Assembly: GCA_937888775.1 (NCBI GenBank)
Contig: CALAQT010000191.1
Coordinates: forward strand, 1 to 9,430
Direction of reading: 5' to 3'
DNA: 9,430 bases
Origin: an uncultured Actinomycetes bacterium
Lineage (GTDB): Bacteria > Actinomycetota > Thermoleophilia > Solirubrobacterales > Solirubrobacteraceae
The stretch's first letter is position 1; each line of letters starts with the position of its first letter. Shown in pieces: positions 1 through 5,334 of the stretch. The position numbers and the translations under genes are program-made. The notes beneath the pieces were generated by a model. It saw only the letters and a program-made list of their open reading frames with translations, made no database searches and was not told the origin of the DNA.

Positions 1-262
1 CGATCGCGCGCTGAGGCGCCGGCCGCGCCCGATCGGGACGAGCGCAACGTCGCCAGAGCGGTCGTGACGTGTGACTCGGTCGGAAGGAAGAGCGATCGCC
101 CGCGGACGTGTCCGCGCGGCGCGAGATCGCGCGTGCGATCGACCAATGTGACCGCGTCCAAGCTGCCGTCGATCCTCGGCCGGGCAACGCTGACCTACCC
201 GCCTCTACAGCGCAGCAGGCGCCGCGAAGCCTCTGGTGGGAGGGGTGCCGAGAGGTGTGGGA
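1..262. other. Gap without a supported gene
   Basis: No reading frame here resembles a protein I recognise. The short plus-strand frames are arginine-rich and run on as the antisense of the oxidoreductase gene that ends at 263. I saw no tRNA, no clear hairpin with a T-tract, and no promoter. Confidence 0.5.
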
Positions 263-1285
263 TCAGCGCCAGCCGAGCGGCGGCGCGACGTGGGTGAGGA
301 TGTTCTCGATGATGTGAGCGTTGTATTCGACGCCGAGCTGGTTGGGCACGGTCAGCAGCAGCGTGTCCGCGGCCTGGATCGCCTCGTCGGTGCGGAGCTG
401 CTCGACGAGCACGTCGGGTTCGGCCGCATACGAGCGGCCGAAGATCGCGCGCGTGTTCTCGTCGATCATGCCGATCTGGTCTTGAGAGTCACGACCGCCT
501 CCGAAGTACGCGCGGTCGGCGTCGGTCGTGAGCGCGAAGATGCTGCGGCTGACCGATACCCGCGGCTGACGGTCATGCCCGGCCTCGTTCCACGCCTCGC
601 GGTAGGCCTCGATCTGCTTGCGCTGCTGGACGTGCAGGGGTTCGCCGGTCTCGTCGTCTTTCAGCGTCGAGCTTTGCAAATTGAGCCCAAGCCGGGCCGC
701 CCAGACACTGGTTGCATTCGATCCCGACCCCCACCAGATCCGCTCTCGCAAACCAGCCGAGTGCGGTTCGATCCGCAACAAGCCCGGCGGATTGGCGAAC
801 ATCGGCCGAGGGTTCGGCTCCGCGAATCCCTCGCCTTCCAGAACCTCCAGAGCAACCTCTGTGTGCTTGCGCGCCATGTCGGCATCGCTGTCGCCGTCGG
901 CGGGCGCGTAGCCAAAGTATCGCCAACCCTCGATCACCTGCTCGGGCGAGCCCCGGCTGATCCCGAGCTGAAGCCGGCCCCCGGCGATCAGATCAGCTGA
1001 CCCGGCGTCCTCGGCGAAGTACAGCGGGTTCTCGTAACGCATGTCGATCACGGCGGTACCGATCTCGATCCGCGAAGTCCTCGCGCCGACTGCCGCCAGC
1101 AGCGGGAACGGCGAGGCGAGCTGACGCGCGAAATGGTGAACCCGGAAGTACGCGCCGTCGGCGCCGAGTTGCTCCGCTGCGACCGCGAGCTCGATCGACT
1201 GCAGCAGCGCATCCGCGCCCGAGCGCGTCCGCGATTGCGGGCCAAGGCTCCAGTGGCCGAAGGAAAGGAATCCGATCTTCTTCAC
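263..1285 (-). CDS. Luciferase-like (LLM class) flavin-dependent oxidoreductase
   Basis: The product is a predicted cytoplasmic TIM-barrel monooxygenase or dehydrogenase of the bacterial luciferase-like superfamily, which uses reduced FMN or coenzyme F420. The substrate cannot be read from the sequence. It starts with KKIGFLSFGHW, followed by GADGAYFRVHHFARQLASPF near residues 40-60, a barrel-strand segment RIEIGTAVIDMRYENPLY, and GGRLQLGISRGSPEQV with the glycine-rich flavin/phosphate-binding pattern. RIWWGSGSNAT lies in the middle and LLLTVPNQLG near the C-terminus. The GTG at 1285 is chosen because family members begin at this KKIGF segment and it gives 340 residues, the usual length. An upstream ATG at 1408 would add 41 unrelated, arginine-rich residues. 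No strong Shine-Dalgarno sequence precedes the GTG. The gene stands alone, divergent from the broken gene at about 1599. The family call is confident; cofactor and substrate are open. Confidence 0.93.
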   Translation of the reverse strand: MKKIGFLSFGHWSLGPQSRTRSGADALLQSIELAVAAEQLGADGAYFRVHHFARQLASPFPLLAAVGARTSRIEIGTAVIDMRYENPLYFAEDAGSADLIAGGRLQLGISRGSPEQVIEGWRYFGYAPADGDSDADMARKHTEVALEVLEGEGFAEPNPRPMFANPPGLLRIEPHSAGLRERIWWGSGSNATSVWAARLGLNLQSSTLKDDETGEPLHVQQRKQIEAYREAWNEAGHDRQPRVSVSRSIFALTTDADRAYFGGGRDSQDQIGMIDENTRAIFGRSYAAEPDVLVEQLRTDEAIQAADTLLLTVPNQLGVEYNAHIIENILTHVAPPLGWR

Positions 1286-1598
1286 GTGTCGTCGAATCAG
1301 TCGCCCAACAAGAAAGCCAGCAGGTCGCGACCACGGCAGGCTATCGACGCGGCGAAGCCCGCCATCCATGCGCACGGGAGCTCGCGACGATCCGACACGA
1401 ATGACCATTCCGGAACCGACGGACCCTCATCGGCACGAGTCCGGTGTCGCCGAAGGAATCGTCGTGGTGAAGGCTCATGAATCGGAGACGCACTCTTGGC
1501 AGGGCGTGAGGGTTTTCAAGCGATGCGGGGGTGGGCAGAATTGCCTCGTGGCGTCGTACAGCATCAACCAGGTCGGGATCGAGCACGCGACCGAGCTG
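1286..1598. other. Divergent intergenic region
   Basis: This stretch separates the oxidoreductase start from the conserved part of the next plus-strand gene. An open plus-strand frame runs through it from 1368, in frame with the downstream gene, but its residues match nothing I recognise. An in-frame GTG at 1548 could serve as an upstream start for that gene. Promoters for both genes are expected here, but I cannot point to convincing -35/-10 pairs. Confidence 0.4.
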
Positions 1599-1900
1599 AT
1601 TGCCAAGCGCCAGTATGTGCTGCGCAGTGAGTGGGGGGACGTGCAGCCGCGCGCAGCGGCAGAAAATGCGTATCTGGAGCGCCACGGGTGGGAGAAATAC
1701 GCGCAGTGGTTTCTCGGCCTGACCGACGGCGCGGGCGAACAGACCAAAGCCGGATACGCGTTTGTGATCGGCGACTTCCGCCGCATCCACCGCTCCGGGA
1801 TCATCGCCTGCCACTATCGCGCGGCGGAGTGGCGGCTAAGGCGATCGAGCTGGCAGCCCACGAACTGCTGCAGCGGCTCGACCAAACCGCCTCCAGGTAG
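1599..1900 (+). pseudogene. Frameshifted conserved small hypothetical protein
   Basis: The encoded protein belongs to a roughly 100-residue conserved hypothetical family that I recall from many actinobacteria. Its function is unknown to me. The conserved body reads AKRQYVLRSEWGDVQP, then NAYLERHGWEKYAQWFLGLTDGA, ETKAGYAFVIGDFRRIHRSG and IACHYRAAEWR. The frame then breaks. At 1833-1840 the bases are cggctaag; inserting one A between 1836 and 1837 gives R-H-K and restores KAIELAAHELLQRLDQTASR, ending at the TAG of 1898-1900. Without the insertion the protein runs off frame to 1913. The position where relatives have the initiator Met is ATT (1599-1601), so the usual start also appears lost, unless translation begins at GTG 1548. 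Restored length is about 100 residues. A sequencing error at 1836 would explain the frame break but not the start. The family is recognised from memory; no domain name is claimed. Confidence 0.75.
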
Positions 1901-2232
1901 CGCTCCACCCTGAGCGGCATGGCCGCCCGACCGCCGAGAGCACCCCAGCGCCCGTGCAGGCGGTGATCGCCACGTCGCCATTGCAGTCGCGCCGATTCGG
2001 CCGCGGGCCGCGAAGGAACGTGCTCGTCAGAGACGCCGCGGTACGGGAGCGCCCTGATGGACCTCGACCCCGCCTTCCTTCCTCAGTGATTGCCTGGCCG
2101 GGCGGCGACGGCCTCTTGAGGTCGCGCGCCGTCGCGGACCAGCCGTGCGAGCGACCACAGCATCAAAAGACATATGGCCCGATGGATTTCCGTTGAGGCG
2201 GTTGCGTCCTGCGTGCGACCATTCCGGTGGTC
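1901..2232. other. Gap without a supported gene
   Basis: This is a GC-rich stretch between the frameshifted gene and the HEPN-like gene. The frames crossing it are short or are antisense extensions of the downstream gene. An AT-rich patch near 2160-2175 (catcaaaagacatatgg) is the only compositional break and could be part of a promoter for the gene at 2233, but I see no matching -35 box. Confidence 0.4.
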
Positions 2233-2940
2233 ATGGCCTATCCGTGGTTCGAAGCGCCTTGGGGACGCGTCGATTTCACGATTGACCAGCTCCGGCATCT
2301 GCTGGACCTCATCGAGGGCGAGCTCAGGCGAGGCGACGCCGATGAGTCCGAGGAGACCGAGCGGCTCTCGCGCGCCGTGGAAGCGACGTTCGGTGAGGAC
2401 GTCTGGACCGACGCCGACGTCGAGTTCACCGCTGAGCGGTTCGGTGAGGATCCGGATATGCCGGGTGTTCCGTTCTACGCGTTCGGCAGCCTGTTTCCCC
2501 GGGTCACCCGCTACGCCTTCGTGATGCTCGCGACGATGCTCTTGGAAGGTGAGCTGCGCCTGTGCTGCTCGGCTCTGGCTGCGGACCGCGGGCTGAACAA
2601 GTTCCAAGAGCAAGGCCGGGTTGCCGTGCTCGAGCAGCTGCGCAGGTACCTGGAGCGCACCGTCGGGCTCAGCGTTGGCGGCGACCTGTGGCGACGATGC
2701 GGCGAGGTGGCGAAGGTTCGTAACTGCATCGCACATCACGGCGGCCGGCTGTCCAAGCCCTCCGAAACGTTGCGGCAGATCATCGATGCGGACGCTGACC
2801 TGAGCTTGGAGCAGCTCGCCGACCCACCGATGCTGGTGATCCACCCCGGGTACTGCGAAAGAACCCTTGATCTCATCCAGCAGTTGTTCGCTGCGCTGGC
2901 TGTGGCCGATGGGCAGCCGGAGTGGGAGGACTCACCGTGA
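2233..2940 (+). CDS. Solo HEPN-like hypothetical protein
   Basis: I do not recognise the whole protein (235 residues), but its C-terminal half carries the sequence VRNCIAHHGGRL. The R-x4-H core (R163 and H168 from the ATG) matches the catalytic signature of HEPN-domain ribonucleases, and the RNxIAHxG form is typical. The upstream segment RYAFVMLATMLLEGELRLCC (about residues 93-112) and the helix QEQGRVAVLEQLRRYLERTV fit the helical bundle expected before that motif. The N-terminal 60 residues are acidic, with no signal peptide or membrane segment, so it is probably cytoplasmic. HEPN proteins often cut RNA in toxin-antitoxin or phage-defence roles, usually beside a nucleotidyltransferase antitoxin. 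No such partner is visible here. ATG 2233 is preferred over GTG 2227, two codons upstream; neither has a clear ribosome binding site. HEPN membership is inferred from one motif and predicted helices; a non-catalytic HEPN fold is also possible. Confidence 0.7.
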   Translation: MAYPWFEAPWGRVDFTIDQLRHLLDLIEGELRRGDADESEETERLSRAVEATFGEDVWTDADVEFTAERFGEDPDMPGVPFYAFGSLFPRVTRYAFVMLATMLLEGELRLCCSALAADRGLNKFQEQGRVAVLEQLRRYLERTVGLSVGGDLWRRCGEVAKVRNCIAHHGGRLSKPSETLRQIIDADADLSLEQLADPPMLVIHPGYCERTLDLIQQLFAALAVADGQPEWEDSP

Positions 2941-2945
2941 TTCAC

Positions 2946-2960
2946 CCCTCCAGCTGAGGG
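2946..2960 (+). terminator. Weak hairpin after HEPN-like gene
   Basis: CCCTC and GAGGG flank a five-base loop, starting five bases after the stop codon of the HEPN-like gene. The stem is only five pairs and no T-run follows, so this is a weak terminator candidate. Confidence 0.2.
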
Positions 2961-3319
2961 CGGCGAGGCGAGACCCGAAGAGTGAAACCACCGGACATGT
3001 CAGGAAGCGTCTCGCGCGGCCGAAACATCGGCCAAAAACTCGCACGATCGCTTCGTCTTTTCGAAAGCCGCGAGCGGGACGACCGCTTCGGCGACGAAGC
3101 GTGGCGCTCGGTCGCGACGCGGGCACTTCTCAGCGCCTCGCGCTTTGCTCGTGACAGCGGCCGGCGGCGTCGAGTCGATCGAGACCAACGACAAGGATGC
3201 GCCGACGCTCTGAGCCCGAACATTCGCAATCGCAAGACCCGACGCCGCAGTGGAAAGAGGCAGTCTCCAGCGGGCGACAGACACCGTGTGTGCTGGCCGC
3301 GGGCGAGCTCGCCACCGAC
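2961..3319. other. Gap with possible decayed coding
   Basis: No intact gene is supported. On the plus strand a GTG-started frame from 2982 contains stretches that read somewhat like protein (NIGQKLARSLRLFESRER, then DEAWRSVATRALLSASRFAR). Another frame then gives VTAAGGVESIETNDKDAPTL before a TGA at 3211-3213. Joining them needs a frame change near 3150. The minus strand of the same region is also open, and composition does not decide between the two, so this may be chance in GC-rich DNA. Confidence 0.3.
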
Positions 3320-3335
3320 CTGAGCTGGTGCTCAG
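3320..3335 (-). terminator. Hairpin overlapping beta-lactamase-family stop codon
   Basis: A perfect six-base inverted repeat (CTGAGC and GCTCAG) with a four-base loop covers the TGA stop of the minus-strand gene that ends at 3332. It fits a compact intrinsic terminator or mRNA 3' end structure, but no T-rich tract follows on the minus strand. Confidence 0.4.
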
Positions 3336-4498
3336 ATCGCGGCGTAGGCGGCGGCCTGGATGTCGCGGTGAAGCTGCGGCGTCGCAGGGCTCTCGAACAT
3401 CCGCTGGGTCAGGACGATCACGACCAGCTCGCGGGCCGGGTCGACCAGCCACGACGTTCCGAAGCCGCCGTCCCAGCCGTACGCGCCGGAGTCGTACACC
3501 GCCTGACAGAAACCCCATGAGCGCCCGTCGAAGAACCCGTGGCCGAGCCCGCCGCGGTCCTTCTGGGCGGGCGTGAGCTGGTCGGAGGTCATCGCCCGGA
3601 CGAGCTCGGGACTCAGCACCGGCACGCCGCTCGGGCCCCGGCCGCCGACGACCAGCATCCGCGCGAACGCAGCCAGGTCATCGACGGTGGACACCAGCCC
3701 GGCCGCGGCATCGGGGAACGCCGGGGGTCTGCTCCAGCCCCCGGCGGGCGGATCGCAGCTGAGCAGACCGTCCTGACTGGGACGGTAGGCGGTAGCCAGC
3801 CGGCCGGTCTGGTCGGTCCAGAAGCCGGTGTCGCGCATCCCCAACGGATCGAATAGCCGCGTACGCAGCACCTCGCCAAGCGGCGCCCTAGCAGCCCGGG
3901 ACAGGAGCACACCGAGCACCGCGGCACCGGTGTTGTACATCCACCGCTCGCCGGGTTGGGCGAGCAGCGGCATCGAGCCGAGCCGCGAGATCCACGTATC
4001 GGGATCAGGAGGCACGCTCGGATCGGGAGGGCCGAGCGTCGCCAGGCCGAGCTGCTGCTCGGCGGCGACCACGGGCCACGGCTCCGGCGCGGTGAACATC
4101 TCCAGCACCATCCCGAACCCGAACGTGAACGTCAGCAGGTCGCGGGTGGTGATCGCCCGCACCGCCGGGACCGTGTCCTCCAGCGGCCCGTCGGGGCGGC
4201 GCAGCACGCGGCGGCCGGCCAGCTCGGGCAACAGCCGGTCGACCGGCTCCTCCAACGAGATCAGGCCCTCGCCGACCAGCGCCAGCGTTTCCGCCGCGGT
4301 GATCGGCTTGGTCGTCGAGGTGATCCGGAACAGTGAGTCGCGGCGCGCCGGCCGGCCTGGCTCGACGTCGAGGTTGCCAAGCGCGACCAGGCTCTCATCC
4401 TCCCCGCGGAGCGCGAGCGCAATCAGCCCCGGCACTCCGCCCGGCCCGACATGCGGCACGGCCGCGGCGTGGATTCGGTCAGTGATGATCGAGCTCAT
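3332..4498 (-). CDS. Serine hydrolase, beta-lactamase/class C esterase family
   Basis: The product is a serine beta-lactamase-fold hydrolase (PF00144 type), a group that includes class C beta-lactamases, D-alanyl-D-alanine peptidases and family VIII esterases. Counting from ATG 4498, it has 388 residues. The nucleophile motif is S61-T-T-K64 in FRITSTTKPIT. The catalytic tyrosine is Y188 in GERWMYNTG, a variant common in the esterase-like subfamily in place of Y-x-N. The third motif region is YGWDGGFGTSW (about 341-351), where beta-lactamases carry K-T-G. The C-terminus has LVVIVLTQRMFESP, as in related proteins. No signal peptide is visible, which favours a cytoplasmic esterase-like role over a periplasmic drug-resistance enzyme. 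An ATG at 4531 would add 11 residues (MIPGGRGGLQH) and cannot be excluded; neither start has a well-placed ribosome binding site. It stands alone, with gaps on both sides. The family is confident; the substrate is unknown. Confidence 0.92.
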   Translation of the reverse strand: MSSIITDRIHAAAVPHVGPGGVPGLIALALRGEDESLVALGNLDVEPGRPARRDSLFRITSTTKPITAAETLALVGEGLISLEEPVDRLLPELAGRRVLRRPDGPLEDTVPAVRAITTRDLLTFTFGFGMVLEMFTAPEPWPVVAAEQQLGLATLGPPDPSVPPDPDTWISRLGSMPLLAQPGERWMYNTGAAVLGVLLSRAARAPLGEVLRTRLFDPLGMRDTGFWTDQTGRLATAYRPSQDGLLSCDPPAGGWSRPPAFPDAAAGLVSTVDDLAAFARMLVVGGRGPSGVPVLSPELVRAMTSDQLTPAQKDRGGLGHGFFDGRSWGFCQAVYDSGAYGWDGGFGTSWLVDPARELVVIVLTQRMFESPATPQLHRDIQAAAYAAI

Positions 4499-5126
4499 GT
4501 GCTGTAGACCGCCGCGTCCTCCCGGAATCATCGCGCAGCCACAAGAACACGACCGCTACGCGCTCAGCGCATTCCGCCATTGCTCGGGAGAACGACCCGC
4601 AGGCATCGTGAGTCCGCGGCTCGACCCGGCCCACGCGCCAAACCCGCAGCACTCTCGGCAGCGGGTCATCCGAACGTCGCGGGCAAGCTCCCGACCCGCG
4701 AACACGAACCGTCGCTGCGTCGCCGCTGCACTCGCGAGCCGAGCACCGGCGTCGCCGCGAGCGAAGCGATCGTCAGCTCCAAGACCGCCGGCGCTTGAAT
4801 GCAGCAGCGCGGCGACTGCGAGCCCGCGTCGCTCGAGTACGCCTGGAGCGGTCATCTCGGCGTGGCGACCGCTTCGCACCGCGAGCGGGCGACGTGATCG
4901 ACGGGCGAGCACGCGATCGCAATCGTGGCAGAGCGATCGCGCGCCGCCACCGCCACCGGCCGCTCCTTCGTCGCCATAGGAATCGTCCGCTCCGAGGCCG
5001 TCCAGATCGCGAAAGCAGTCGTCGCGAGGTGCGCGGTTTCCGCGCATTGCGGGCACCCCGGTTCGGCCGCTCCGGGGACCCGTAGCCCGTGCAATGCAGG
5101 ACCGCGGACTGGTAGGGAAGACGCTG
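4499..5126. other. Long gap without a convincing gene
   Basis: Over 600 bases show no recognisable gene on either strand. Most open frames are arginine-, alanine- and serine-rich shadows of GC-rich DNA. One minus-strand frame, 4852-5094 with a TTG start (80 residues), is less arginine-rich, has mostly G or C at third positions and contains PGCPQC and MATKERPVAVAARDRS. I do not recognise it and rate it as possible but unlikely. The region next to the degenerate gene end at 5127 may hold further unrecognisable remains of that gene. Confidence 0.4.
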
Positions 5127-5334
5127 ATGGCCGCGGTCGCGTGGCTGGCCCGAAAACACGGCTTCATCGGCATTGAGAAGTCGAGGACGCGCAGCTGCGA
5201 GCCTTCGCTCGCATGCGCCGATCACCGACGCGGGATGGACCTTGCTCGACGAGGAGGCGCGGGAACGTCTCGCCCCCGCGCTTGGTGTCCGCAAGATGGT
5301 CGACGCCCTGGCCATACGCCAGCGCCGCTACTAG
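5127..5334 (+). pseudogene. Degenerate 3' end of an unrecognised gene
   Basis: Three adjacent plus-strand segments each read like real protein but lie in different frames: MAAVAWLARKHGFIGIE (from 5127), then EVEDAQLRAFARMRR (5177-5221), then ITDAGWTLLDEEARERLAPA followed by LGVRKMVDALAIRQRRY, ending at the TAG of 5332-5334. In the last segment about 84 percent of codons end in G or C, and the second positions are mixed, as in true high-GC coding DNA. No single frame joins the pieces, so two frame changes, near 5175 and 5220, would be needed. The tail resembles the wing and last helix of a MarR-like regulator, but that is a guess; I do not recognise the family. Its stop overlaps the acylase stop in the sequence CTAG, a common arrangement for convergent gene ends, which supports this being a former gene terminus. 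The true left limit is unknown. Confidence 0.45.

Noticed and set aside
760..780. ggttcgatcc resembling a tRNA T-arm
   Set aside because: It lies inside the oxidoreductase coding sequence and no acceptor, D or anticodon arms surround it.
236..1000. Plus-strand open frame of 254 codons
   Set aside because: It is a shadow of the luciferase-like oxidoreductase, whose sequence matches its family from end to end.
2083..2844. Minus-strand open frame of 253 codons opposite the HEPN-like gene
   Set aside because: The plus strand has the HEPN motif and protein-like helices; the minus frame shows no recognised motif and extends into the upstream gap.
88..4945. Scattered GCGATCGC octamers resembling the cyanobacterial HIP1 repeat
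   Set aside because: Only a few copies occur, as expected by chance in DNA this rich in G and C, and the proteins do not suggest a cyanobacterium.
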